Of a stretch of DNA of 26,692 bases, positions 18,235 to 26,692 are shown in pieces. The notes under the pieces were generated by a model. It saw only the letters and a program-made list of their open reading frames with translations. It was not told the DNA's origin and did no database searches. The position numbers and the translations under genes were made by a program. The DNA comes from Paraglomus occultum (lineage: Eukaryota; Glomeromycota; Glomeromycetes; Paraglomerales; Paraglomeraceae): contig CAJVPJ010000379.1 of NCBI GenBank assembly GCA_910592205.1, forward strand, positions 1 through 26,692, given 5' to 3'. Numbering within the stretch: position 1 is the first letter of the stretch; every line of letters starts with the position of its first letter.

Positions 18235-18725
18235 TTAATGTAGATTTTGGATGAAAGGCTACAAACTGTTAGAAGAATATAACGACACTTTATAGATAGA
18301 ACACTTTACTTCAAAAGCAGGGGGAAATGTTTCTAAACCTTTATCGAGTTGTGTATACGCATCCACCATTTGCTGTCTGTATTCATCAAACACAGCATTC
18401 GTTAGTGATTATTCATTCTCGCCTTTGGACATAGAATTACACTGTCTATTCACCTTTTATGGCCGCACATATACTCGAGTTCTGCCGTCCGTTTTGCACA
18501 ATTTCGTTGCAAATGAGCGTACAGTCTCTGACCCTGCTTCTCTTTTTCTACAAACTTCCGTTCGATCTTTTTGATTGCTTCCTACAAACGATAGATCAAA
18601 CTGTTCGGATAAGTACAGTAGTCTCATAGCTATACCAATCGAGAGCCGCAGACCCAGGTCAGACATGCCTGAAGACGTTGCTGTCCCTGCGCAATCCTTT
18701 CAGCCTCCCACCAGACGTTCGTCAT
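18235..18725 (-). CDS. unrecognised four-exon gene, 102-aa helical protein
   Basis: Exons 18725-18636, 18581-18454, 18376-18310 and 18258-18235 join in frame (309 nt) from an ATG to TAA. The introns are 54, 77 and 51 nt, all GT..AG; the second and third contain CTAAC shortly before the acceptor. The peptide starts MTNVWWEAERIAQGQQRLQA, continues with a highly charged helix (EAIKKIERKFVEKEKQGQRL) and CAKRTAELEYMCGHKRQQMV, and ends PPAFEPFIQNLH. No signal peptide or membrane segment is seen; four Cys are spread over the chain (residues 21, 26, 58 and 69). Amphipathic helices suggest a subunit of a complex, but I recognise no family. If the last intron is not removed, the protein ends 22 residues later in another sequence. 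It stands alone between repeats, and base composition is richer in G+C than its flanks, as for the other real exons here. Confidence 0.6.
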
Positions 18726-19324
18726 TATAACTGATTATCGAGTTGTTGAGAAATTGAGTATTTGATGGCTGGTATCGAATTTATAATAATTTTGGATAAT
18801 AACTAGACAATATACTGTATAAAAATTTTTTTTTCGTATGTTATCGCCATAATCTCGCTATATCTATGATAATATAATCTTAGCAAAGGCATCGTTATAT
18901 CCAGTCCTGACTATTTTTTTTTTTGGTACGCACAAGAAAAGATAGAAGTATATTAATATTAAAGCAAGAAGCAAGTAAAATCCGGTCACCAAATGGTTGT
19001 ATTTATTAGGGGAGGAACAAGTTGATTATGATCAATATGAATTTTATTGTGTGCTGTGTGTGCTGTTACGGCGTAGGACAATCACCTTATTATAATGCGA
19101 ATTACCCTTTGTATTCAGCAGCGTATTGTCGCTAACACCAATACGGCGCTTCCCATCATCATAAACTCCAACCACCTACTTTCCGTAACAACCCCTGAAT
19201 GGGGATGTTATCATAGTACATCTCGTTGAACAATTCTAGTTCTAGCCCAAACAACGAAAAGAAATCAATATGCAATTGTAAAAATGGGATAAACAAATCA
19301 AAATTTAAATATATGAGAAAAAGT
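18726..19324. other. intergenic stretch, no gene seen
   Basis: Upstream flank of the orphan gene and left flank of the MITE. It has homopolymer T runs near 18824 and 18915 and no supported coding frame. Confidence 0.4.
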
Positions 19325-19326
19325 TA

Positions 19327-19509
19327 CAGTGAAACCTCTTTATACCGGTCAGCTCCGTCCACAGGGATTTTTGACCGGTATAAGGAAAACCGGTATAAAA
19401 AGGAAAATTATATATATTTTATAATAGTATGTCAAAAACGGTTCCTGAAAATTTTGGCCGTTATAGCAAAACCGGTATATCTGGGGGACGGCATAAAGAG
19501 GTTTCACTG
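19327..19509. mobile_element. Tigger/pogo-type MITE, 183 bp
   Basis: Perfect 17-base terminal inverted repeats CAGTGAAACCTCTTTAT at 19327 and, in reverse complement, at 19509; the match resumes after one mismatch with CCG. The ends are flanked by TA on both sides (19325-19326, 19510-19511). The CAGTGAAACCTC end is like those of Tigger/pogo-type Tc1/mariner elements. Inside are several copies of ACCGGTATA in both orientations, probably subterminal transposase-binding sites. It has no coding capacity, so it is a non-autonomous miniature element. Confidence 0.9.
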
Positions 19510-19511
19510 TA

Positions 19512-19960
19512 TGCATAAATTTACATCAACGTCAATTATACACCACTACCATTACCACCTCTACAAACTCATCTCCTTACACATATCTGCGTCAGAAAAG
19601 AAATCCCTTTTGTACAAGTCACTAAACGAAATTACGAACACAAACGGCTAGCTCAAAAGCACAAGACAGTCGAAAATAAAAAAATCAGGAAACAGCTTTA
19701 TTTGCAATTTCTAACATCGATCGTCTACTGAAACCAACAACCGAACAAATCCTCCTCAAACTCGACCGTCTCCCAACTACGTTCTTCTAAAAAAAATCTG
19801 AAATTTTACTCGCAAGATTAAACTTTCCAAATATTAAATAGTGAAATATATATCTTTCTATAGCATTATATCAAAAATACAATCTTCAAGTCCATGTAAA
19901 ATAAACACGAAGGGGCGCAAGAAAGATATTTAATAAGCTCAGTAACGAGTGCTTCGTTGA
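19512..19960. other. spacer between MITE and ML-domain gene
   Basis: No gene is supported. The long plus-strand frame crossing this stretch (19226-19651) runs through the MITE and has no ATG at its start, so it is taken as chance. Confidence 0.45.
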
Positions 19961-20390
19961 TTAATTTGACGGTGGTAGCGTGTAGGTCGTAACCCAGCCC
20001 AGGTAGGTGTCATCATTGAATATCCCGATGTTCAATGTCATAAGTCTCTGGCAAATTTTCTGGCTTAATTGTGAACGGAAAATCATACTTAGTATCTTTT
20101 TTGACGGGACATGATTTATAGAGTTTACAGAAGTTGTCTGTGTATGTCTGGTCGTTGGATAAATAAATTAGAATAGTAGCGTTGTCAAAGTCAGTTGTTG
20201 CGGTCCCGGAGATGCTAAAAGTAACATCTTGGCCAGAAACCATGGGATCGGGTGACATGGATATGTCAAGAGATGGAAAGCCGAAACGTGAATAAAATTG
20301 GGTAGCTCGTTGACTTAATCTATGCGAAATAGCATTAATTACTGAAGTTGTAACCAACACAAAGAATATAAAAAAAATTGGGTGTTTCAT
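19961..20390 (-). pseudogene. secreted ML-domain (MD-2/NPC2-like lipid-binding) protein with a late frameshift
   Basis: The ATG at 20390 starts a signal peptide (MKHPIFFIFFVLVTTSVINA, predicted cleavage after INA). Then follow the hallmarks of the ML beta-sandwich: SMSPDPMVSGQDVTFSISGT, a middle part with two Cys in FCKLYKSC, and a hydrophobic FPFTIKPENLPETYDIE. ML proteins bind lipids or sterols in the secretory pathway or outside the cell. After YDIE one extra base (around 20030) moves the frame, giving an early stop; in the next frame the natural end IFNDDTYLGWVTTYTLPP is intact, ending TAA at 19963-19961. All else looks well preserved, so a recent mutation or a sequencing/assembly error is equally possible. 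Upstream DNA to 20600 holds no other gene. Confidence 0.75.
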
Positions 20391-20623
20391 AGTTGTTGTA
20401 GTTGCTAATTAGTCAATTAAAATTTTTCGGTTGATACTCCAACATGCTATCAGTGCCATCATTTTTATAAAAAAATTTCAGTTTCTTAAATAATATTTTG
20501 TAATATCCAAAGTTGAAGCAACTAATTTATGTATGTAATATTTCTGTCTCAAAATATTGTCCGTGTAACAGTCCGGATATCATGTAGTAATACGTAATAG
20601 TAACACACGGTAACACCGCCTAA

Positions 20624-20875
20624 AATGAATTGGGTGTCCTTACACCATGTGGGCGTACACAGGGTAATGTTTAATCGACAATGGGATATTAAAAAGACTA
20701 GTATGTCAACGGAGTGTTACATACTGGATCTGTTAGTAAACTTTAAGCTTAAAACGAATCCTTTTATCATGGATAACCCTTACGGTATTTTATTTTACCA
20801 AAAGTCAAACATTCTATTAGCGAGACCTACAGTACATTTATTCAATACTGTAATTATTGTATGTCGTCACAATTA
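20624..20875 (+). repeat. diverged direct repeat, copy A
   Basis: The core ATATTAAAAAGACTAGTA, GTCAACGGAGTGTTACA, GGATCTGTTAGTAAACTTTA and AGCTTAAAAC at 20685-20755 recurs in the same order at 21423-21496. Weaker similarity extends to the left (GGGTGTCCTTA..ACACC..GGGCGTAC) and to the right (TTCTATTAGC, CAATACTGTAATTATTGTAT). Copies have diverged by substitutions and indels. The origin is unknown; it could be a non-coding transposon end or segmental duplication. Confidence 0.8.
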
Positions 20876-21259
20876 TAGAATGATGCGTAAGTTTCTACTT
20901 CAGTTTTGTCTTATCATTATGTGTATGTGGCAAGGCAACGTCAAATGAGTCATCAAAATTTTGTGATACTAGCTAGATACATCAAGTTTGTTGTTTGATC
21001 AATTGCACCCGCATTAGTATTAACCATGTATGGTATGGTATGGCAGTTTGTATATTCTGTGATCCAAGCCTTCTGCAAACAACCGTAGGGATACATTGGA
21101 CGTTTCGATCAAAAGCATAATAAAATGTTTTATTATTATATAATCGTTTTGACAATTAGTCTAACTAGAACTATAGACCCGATCAGAATCCAGACTTATT
21201 CCGGATATCAAATTATAACACAGGGTAAGATCACCATCGGCATAGCCTAGACTAAATAA

Positions 21260-21558
21260 ATTGGGGCGTCCTTAATTTACACCCCGAGGGCGTACGCACG
21301 AAGGCGAAAATGAGACAAAACTAATGCTAATAATGCGTTTATGAGTTTTACCCCCCCCCCCCGGAGTTTTGCATGGATTAATGTAATGTATAAAGAGCCT
21401 AATCAATTACAATTACAATTGAATATTAAAAAGACTAGTACGCAGGTCAACGGAGTGTTACACACCGGATCTGTTAGTAAACTTTAAGCTTAAAACAAAT
21501 CTTTACGGTGTTCTATTAGCAAGATCTACACTTCTTCAATACTGTAATTATTGTATGT
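21260..21558 (+). repeat. diverged direct repeat, copy B, with poly-C tract
   Basis: Second copy of the repeat at 20624-20875, about 740 bases downstream. Its left half carries an insertion including a run of twelve C at 21351-21362. It abuts the palindromic minisatellite on its right. Confidence 0.8.
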
Positions 21559-21564
21559 GTTGTA

Positions 21565-21740
21565 TGTCGGTTTGGAATTTATGTCCATTCGGAATGGACA
21601 TATGGTCGGATGGGAATTTGTGTCCATTCGGAATAGACATATGTCGGATGGGAATTTGTGTCCATTCGGAATAGACATATTAATATGTCGGTTTGGAATT
21701 TATGTTCATTCGGAATGGACATGTATGTCAGATTGGAATC
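21565..21740 (+). repeat. palindromic minisatellite, four units of 38-44 bp
   Basis: Each unit contains TGTCCATTCGGAATGGACA or a one-base variant, an inverted repeat with nine-base arms and a single central G (21582-21600, 21621-21639, 21659-21677, 21703-21721). Between them a conserved linker of the type TATGTCGGATGGGAATTTG repeats. Both strands are open across it (multiples of three are not kept), which explains the spurious frames. Confidence 0.9.
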
Positions 21741-21745
21741 ATAAA

Positions 21746-22682
21746 GACAATCAGGTAACAACATTATAAAATTATTTTATTAACATTACAATATTAACTC
21801 GACTGCATATAAACACGTTATGATACAAAGAACGATGTACTAAGATTATGTGGGTGGCAGTTTAAGTTACAAATGACAGCAGCTGTGCGACAAGCACATC
21901 GGAGCCGTTGAACAGCTAGTCTTACAACTACATCTAATCTTGTTTAACTTTGAGCCGAAGGGGCTTTATTATTTTGACAGAATGCTTTGGGTTACAGAAT
22001 GCGTTAAGTTAGTAATTGTCTTTCTATTTGTAAACAAATACAATTGTGAGCAAACATCGTCTGATCTGACATATCATTGTGAAGAATGCCTCTCATTATC
22101 GTTAGAACTGAAAAACGAGAATATTAAAATGGCGTAATATGCTTTGAGTTACAAATACGTGAGCGATTCCTTTTGTGCGGAAATAGCGCCTGACTGACAT
22201 TAGGCATTGTGAAAGAATGCTTTGAGTTACTGAATACGTTAGTAAAATTTTCCCATTCGGTGGATGATATTCAAGACTTAACCATCTCGGTTTAAGCTTA
22301 AGGTGGTGCGACACACACATCTACCAGCCAACTTGTCAGCCAAATTTGGGCTAAAATACGGACAGATCGTGTGAAAATTAACAACACTGCTTTTCGATTT
22401 AGCGGTACCCTTGTAGATGATTTGGTTTAAGCGATAAGCAGAATGATAGAACAGAAATGTACTGTTCACTATCGCCATTGTTATTATGCATACAGTTATT
22501 GCTTGATGAGTTGAGTTATCAAACAAGGTTGTGCTAGATCATACAATTTAACGACTGGTGTGTGGTTTTTGACTAAGGATTCAACCATACGACTTGTGGT
22601 TCTGTCTGTATGTGCATAATTTGTCGAATAATCTGATAATTGATAACGGCTTGGCTTAATCAACATTTAGAATTTGTCAATA
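21746..22682. repeat. repeat-rich non-coding region
   Basis: Three related blocks are seen: GAATGCTTTGGGTTACAGAA at 21980, ATGCTTTGAGTTACAAATAC at 22139 and GAATGCTTTGAGTTACTGAA at 22216, each followed by (T)GCGTTA/ACGTTAG-like sequence and spaced 160 and 76 bases apart. No gene is supported. Confidence 0.55.
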
Positions 22683-22785
22683 CTTATACGAGAAACGACT
22701 AATTTTGTTTATTCGTTGTATTTTTTTCAGGTAAGGAATCCAGGCAATGTGATAGTTTTATTATAGGGTAACGAGTTCCAAAAAG
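22683..22785 (+). repeat. dispersed repeat, copy 1
   Basis: AAACGACTAATTTTGTTTAT, TCGTTGTATTTTTTTCAGGT and AGGAATCCAGGCAATGT match, with scattered differences, the sequence at 24242-24340, including the downstream TAGTTTTATTATAGGGTAACGA versus TAGGTTTAATAGGAGTAACGA. Same orientation, 1.56 kb apart. Confidence 0.75.
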
Positions 22786-24241
22786 AACATTTTGTCTTCG
22801 CCGATTGTTAGTAACCCCGAAATAACAAACAGTCACTCATTAGTTTCATTGTAGTGTTTACTAGCCTCGTATCTTCTTCTCTGACTACAGCGTTTATCAT
22901 TTGTTCTACCCTTTTGCTGTTAGTAACAGCGTTGTATTCGTTATAAGTAGCTTGAAAAAATCGAACATTGGATAATTTTTTGGCAGAGTCCTATCGTAGA
23001 GCCTTTCGTACGTAACTGCTAAGTCCACTAGATTCTCAAATTCGCATGTCATCAATAAATAATAATGCTGAAATAATATACACCTGACTTCTGAGTAAAC
23101 TTGTGAGTACGGAAGACTTCCGGCACGGCACAATAAAGGGTAAAATGTCTCGAATGGTTGAATTTGACTTGATTGAAATTTGTCGATTGAGAAACCTAAT
23201 CAACGACCTTCCCATCGTCGATATTCATTAATTTATTGCATTAAAGAAATGCTTATACGTAATATTGCTGATATGTCGCTACATCTTGGACCATCGTATT
23301 GATGACATCTTTAGCGTTAATTTTGACAGATAGCGTCTGTGCTTGGCATAGTTTGGGTTTTTTCATAGAATTTTTGCGGATATATATTAGACTCACAAAT
23401 GTACAGAGAGAGAGAAGGGGGAAAGTTTGTTTACTTTCAAGAACACATTAATCCATCCAGACAATTCAGTTTTTGCAAAAAAATAGTGGAAAAGTTTGTT
23501 ATTTATACCGAATATCTAACAACTCTCTTTATGTATTATGCAACTAACACCTGACGATCAACAAGTGCAGCCAAAGTTAGTATCAGCAAAAAAGTATCGT
23601 AATGTTGCATATTGCAAAGACCAATTAAAATTTTAAATAAAATGATTCGCTATCACAAGAATTAAATAGGTCACACCAAACACAAGCATCTGATGGTGCA
23701 TAGAAACGAACTTGAAACAACAGGGGGAAATTTATGATCACTTGATGCGACTAAAAAAATCATTAGCGATCAATGGTCATTACTTAACAATTAATTATTA
23801 ATTAAACATGAAAAACGAATTGAAACCCAAATATCGTCAGCGAATAGAATTAAATCTTTAATTAATCAGAAAATGAATAATATCCGTAGTATGCAATCTT
23901 AGAAAAAGAACAATGATTATAAACAGTAGAAGGTCAAATTTAGTTAGTTAGTTAGACAACGTAAAGACAAAATTGGACTCTAATTTGCCCACAAAGTATT
24001 ATTGTCTCTCTCTTTTTTTACTAATTATTAATTAAATCGGATAACATTTTCATGCAAAGCGATAATTATTTTTAATTTTTAATTTTTAATTTTTTAATTA
24101 AGTAATAAAAATATTACCGGTCTTTTATTATTAATTTAATAATTAAAATTGAAACAGTGCGGTACGTAAGGTAAAGGAACTGGGTAGATAAATAAACATA
24201 TCTGAAGATGGTACGTTCGTAAAATCAATTTCAGCACAACA
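22786..24241. other. AT-rich, mostly low-complexity region
   Basis: One minus-strand frame (23133-22906, containing FENLVDLAVTYERLYDRTLP) looks faintly like a gag-type or exon remnant but starts with GTG and has no support. From 23990 to 24150 the DNA is nearly pure A/T (repeated TTTTTAATTTTTAATT). No gene is called. Confidence 0.45.
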
Positions 24242-24340
24242 TTATACAAAAAACGACTAATTTTTTTTATTCGCTGTATTTTTTTGGGCAAGAAACCCAG
24301 GAAATGTTATAGGTTTAATAGGAGTAACGATGTACAAAAA
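24242..24340 (+). repeat. dispersed repeat, copy 2
   Basis: Partner of the repeat at 22683-22785 (AAACGACTAATTTTTTTTAT, TCGCTGTATTTTTTTGGGCA, AGAAACCCAGGAAATGTTAT). Same orientation. Confidence 0.75.
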
Positions 24341-24388
24341 ATTTTAAATAAAAAGAAGACGAGTGCGGAGACGAAAAAAGTGAGCCAG

Positions 24389-24450
24389 TCTTATGCTTAG
24401 TCTTAGTCTTAGTCTTAGTCTATGCATATGCATATGCATATATATATATA
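24389..24450. repeat. microsatellites (CTTAGT)n and (ATGCAT)n
   Basis: Four to five copies of CTTAGT run directly into three of ATGCAT and then (AT)n. Non-coding. Confidence 0.85.
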
Positions 24451-24623
24451 AAATCTGCCGGACTTTGCGACTGACAAATTTGGAAACATGGGTTAGCGCG
24501 TTTTCCTAATTAATGCCAGATCAACAGTAGATCAGCGTACAAATAACAAATAAAGTTTAGTCTTTTTATGAAAAAAGTAGGTTGTCAAACGAAGGTGCAG
24601 AGGTTGTGTGACTGATTGTCCGA

Positions 24624-25593
24624 CTAAAAGTATAAGGGGTTAACTTCGACTATCACATAATCAATATTTTCTTGACTTAAGTTTGAATGTTTGATGCCGA
24701 AAATGATCTAATACCTCTTATTTTCTCTTTACCAATACTAACAAATAAATCATATATTTTTCCCACTCTCTCCTTTCTTTTTTTTAATGCATCATTGGTG
24801 ATATTATCGGGAAGTTGTTTCCGGATTTCATCATTAACAAGAGCCCAGCAAGCTCGTTCCCCATGTTTGAGATTCTTATAATGATCGAAACGTTTTTTCA
24901 TAGCTTTGCCAAAGTTAAAATAACTTCCCTACTTGCTATCTCACTTTTAGATTCAGTCTGCGTAATTTTGCTATAATGGTACAAAAAATTATTGGTGCTT
25001 TCGTTGACTTCTATTGCTTTTTTAGAATTTTCAGGTATCGTTGATGTCAATTCGTCAATAAGTTTTTTTAATATAAGAGAGTCTTCCTTTGAAACCCGCT
25101 TCTTCACTTTCTTGCTGGATGATTTGTCGGTAAATTCACTAACGCGCTTTGCAGGCAGACTTGAGTATTTATATTGGGACAAACTTGGGAAATGGAGGTC
25201 AGTAGATAATCTCGGGGATATATCCATCAAATCGTTGGTATTTTGACTTCCAGGCGTAGCATCAACCGTAGATGAGACATAGTCTCGAGGCCTTGCCTCT
25301 TTTACCTCCTTCTTGCAATCAGGTCTTGGGCATATTGAATGTTTTTTGATAGAATTTTCGATACAATCGCGATGATATATATGACCGCATATGAGTATGG
25401 TAATCGAGTTTTTTATTTCATACAAAAAAAGCTCTTGGTTGCATAACGAGCATGGATCTAGCTCCGGAACATCCACACTTTCCGCAATCTTTTCTGAGAA
25501 TGAATTTTTTAGAATATTTAATGCAAGGGCTTCGAGAGATAAGATATTAGCAGACATTCCGGCACTTTGTAGCTGAAGAGTGGGTCTACTCAT
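24624..25593 (-). pseudogene. RING-finger protein of a type seen in arbuscular mycorrhizal fungi, two frameshifts
   Basis: From the ATG at 25593 (MSRPTLQLQ) the frame gives a RING: CSLCNQELFLYEIKN, ILICGHIYHRDCIENSI, CPRPDC, with Cys/His order C-C-C-H-H-C-C-C; RING domains bind zinc and often act as E3 ubiquitin ligases. A Ser/Lys-rich linker with a likely nuclear signal (SSSKKVKKRVSK) and a helical part follow. At about 24905 a one-base shift ends the frame after LTLAKL; the next frame continues KKRFDHYKNLKHGERACWAL, LPDNITNDALKKRKERVGKI and YDLFVSIGKEKIRGIRSFSA. A second one-base shift near 24678 hides the end SQENIDYVIVEVNPLYF before TAG at 24626-24624. I recall the DALKKR..KIYDLF.SIG..KI module from an expanded Rhizophagus family. 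Both breaks are short and recent-looking. Confidence 0.7.
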
Positions 25594-25636
25594 TAATAGA
25601 ATTTTGCTCACCAAATTACGTACAAGGCACACGTAG

Positions 25637-25681
25637 ATCTCGGAATTGTCTATCTCGGAATTGTATATCTCGGACCTGGAG
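25637..25681. repeat. 15-bp tandem repeat, three units
   Basis: ATCTCGGAATTGTCT, ATCTCGGAATTGTAT and ATCTCGGACCTGGAG stand in direct tandem 44 bases upstream of the RING-gene ATG. It could be a promoter element cluster or simple slippage repeat. Confidence 0.8.
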
Positions 25682-25778
25682 ATCCAAAATGAAAATTTTG
25701 ATTAGGGAAAACATGTGAAATGACAGGTATATGTGATAGCAAAGACACGAATCCCCGACTCAAAACATATATATATAT

Positions 25779-26228
25779 ATGAGCGAAATCATGCCTTCAT
25801 TTTATTCATATCGGAAGAGAAAGAAAACCATGGTAGGTATATGCTTATAGCAGAACTCATCCACATATTTCATACTCATGTCTAATAATGTATTGTTTAG
25901 AATTATGATCCTCTCGTGGATTCGGGAAACAAGGGCAAACAGTTTAATATCGAGTTTCTTGTTATTCCCATCCTGGATTTTTCAGATTTCCAACCAACTA
26001 TCTTAGGTATAGTCTTGTCATATTCGAAAAAGAATCTATCAATGATGTAAAAGCAAAAATTCAGTGGCATTTTCCAGAAGAGTTTAAAAATATTCCTTTA
26101 ATATTCGAGTATCTGATCCCAAGGTCAGAACATACAAAGACATGAAATTGCAAGATAAAGTTAGTGATTATTTTGATAAAAATCCTGTATCGGGTCATAT
26201 TCATATTATAGTAGAATCCATTATTTAG
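25779..26228 (+). pseudogene. ubiquitin-like / CRN N-terminal-like module, decayed
   Basis: A short first exon (25779-25832, MSEIMPSFYSYRKRKKTM) ends at ATG|GTAGGT; a 68-nt intron with TCTAATA before TTTAG leads to 25901, reading NYDPLVDSGNKGKQFNIEFL. After a frame change near 26005 comes LVIFEKESINDVKAKIQWHF and PEEFKNIPL, then another near 26105 to IRVSDPKVRTYKDMKLQDKV and SDYFDKNPVSGHIHIIVE, ending TAG at 26226-26228. The pattern of a VKAKIQ helix, LxD..YF and a final HIHIIVE strand resembles a ubiquitin-type beta-grasp as at the N-terminus of Crinkler proteins of mycorrhizal fungi, but alignment was by eye only. It could belong with the CRN C-terminal domain type at 310-892, though the two are 25 kb apart here. 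Confidence 0.5.
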
Positions 26229-26299
26229 GTTTTTATATCTACAATATCATCAGCGTATATTAAAACTTTGTAATATGTGGTGTGGTTACGACCATTTAG

Positions 26300-26587
26300 G
26301 CCGATTGTCTTGTTAATAATAAAAAATACATACGAGACGGGAAAACTATCTACCAGTTATTCTTCGGTAAATTTTTTGCTCCTAGCCTTCTTACTGGTTG
26401 GGAAGTTCACATGACTGCGAGACAAATCTATCCCGGAAAAATGCCGATACAAAAATCGATTGCGTATACAGATATTCGATCAGGCACGTAAGTGCCATTA
26501 CTTCGTAATACATATCACAGAAGAAAATCGAAGGTCGTGGAACTTTCATGCATGATGCAATCGTACGACCCCAAATTTCTGAAATAA
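26300..26587 (+). CDS. possible internal exons of an unrecognised gene
   Basis: After CATTTAG (possible acceptor) a 62-codon frame reads through KTIYQLFFGKFFAPSLLTGW, EVHMTARQIYPGKMPIQKSI and AYTDIRSG to a strong donor (GTAAGT) at 26488. A 33-nt intron ending CACAG at 26520 would lead in phase to RKSKVVELSCMMQSYDPKFL and TAA at 26585-26587. The peptide looks protein-like and the donor is perfect, but there is no start codon, no recognised domain and the intron is very short. Confidence 0.25.
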
Positions 26588-26643
26588 GCGTAAGACTATA
26601 CCACGGAACTTTTTATAGTACCCTAGCCATGGCGAAAAAAATG

Positions 26644-26692
26644 GTTCGGACCATGTGAAAATGTTCGGATCACGTGGAAATGTTCGGGTCGG
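26644..26692. repeat. 19-bp tandem repeat running off the window
   Basis: GTTCGGACCATGTGAAAAT, GTTCGGATCACGTGGAAAT and a partial GTTCGGGTCGG. The array continues beyond the window edge. The second unit contains CACGTG. Confidence 0.8.

Noticed and set aside
19226-19651. Long plus-strand open frame across the MITE
   Set aside because: It starts with TTG, runs straight through a non-coding transposon and has no family similarity; the inverted repeats create the open frame by chance.
21565-21740. CRISPR-like array
   Set aside because: Palindromic repeats with regular spacing, but the linkers are themselves conserved, only four units exist and the context is a fungal nuclear genome.
21551-21769. 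Open frames on both strands across the palindromic repeats
   Set aside because: They follow from the repeat structure; palindromes give open frames on both strands, and the peptides are merely repetitive.
22906-23133. Minus-strand frame with FENLVDLAVTYERLYD
   Set aside because: Faint gag-like feel but starts with GTG, is short and isolated in repeat DNA; not enough to call a gene.
1-26692. tRNA and rRNA genes
   Set aside because: I looked for T-loop GGTTCGAATCC-type motifs with paired arms and for rRNA signatures and saw none; a tRNA-scan was not possible, so a diverged tRNA could be missed.

Overview
The window reads as nuclear DNA of a filamentous, early-diverging fungus. Genes are broken by many short introns (mostly 50-110 nt) with GT..AG ends and CTAAC-type branch sites, intergenic DNA is AT-rich, and the conserved proteins are fungal (a Rho2-type GTPase, TRM9, a membrane-anchored GH5 exo-beta-1,3-glucanase). 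Crinkler (CRN) effector remnants, a RING protein of a type I associate with arbuscular mycorrhizal fungi, an ML-domain secreted protein, Tc1/mariner elements and an IS607/Fanzor element all fit Glomeromycotina. The lineage is inferred from gene content, not proven.

Layout. 1-3.5 kb is an effector/transposon zone: a CRN nuclease-like pseudogene cut by a mariner insertion, two small ORFs, a 550-bp deleted Tc1 element and a doubtful two-exon ORF. 5.2-14.1 kb is a conserved core of four intact multi-exon genes: RHO2 (+), TRM9 (-), a mitochondrial-type family III CoA-transferase (-) and the exo-glucanase (+). RHO2 and TRM9 converge; the CoA-transferase and the glucanase diverge from a shared 1-kb spacer. 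14.7-17.7 kb is transposon territory: a second, decayed copy of the same mariner family, then a decayed IS607-like unit made of a serine recombinase and a Fanzor/TnpB-type RuvC nuclease, with three apparent spliceosomal introns. 18.2-18.7 kb holds an unrecognised four-exon gene for a 102-residue helical protein. 19.3-24.5 kb is repeat-rich: a Tigger/pogo-type MITE, a frameshifted ML-domain gene, a diverged direct duplication, a palindromic minisatellite and dispersed repeats. 24.6-26.7 kb has a frameshifted RING gene, a decayed ubiquitin-like/CRN N-terminal-like module, an uncertain two-exon ORF and a tandem repeat running off the edge.

The four core genes are housekeeping functions with no obvious common pathway. 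RHO2 and the exo-glucanase both bear on the fungal wall, and TRM9 and the CoA-transferase both carry CACGTG sites 50-70 nt upstream of their start codons. The most interesting items are the intron-bearing Fanzor/serine-recombinase fossil, a 6-nt micro-exon inside the Rho switch I region, a duplicated exon start in the CoA-transferase gene that is read in two different frames, and the orphan four-exon gene. All exon structures were assembled by eye from splice signals, frame continuity and protein family similarity.
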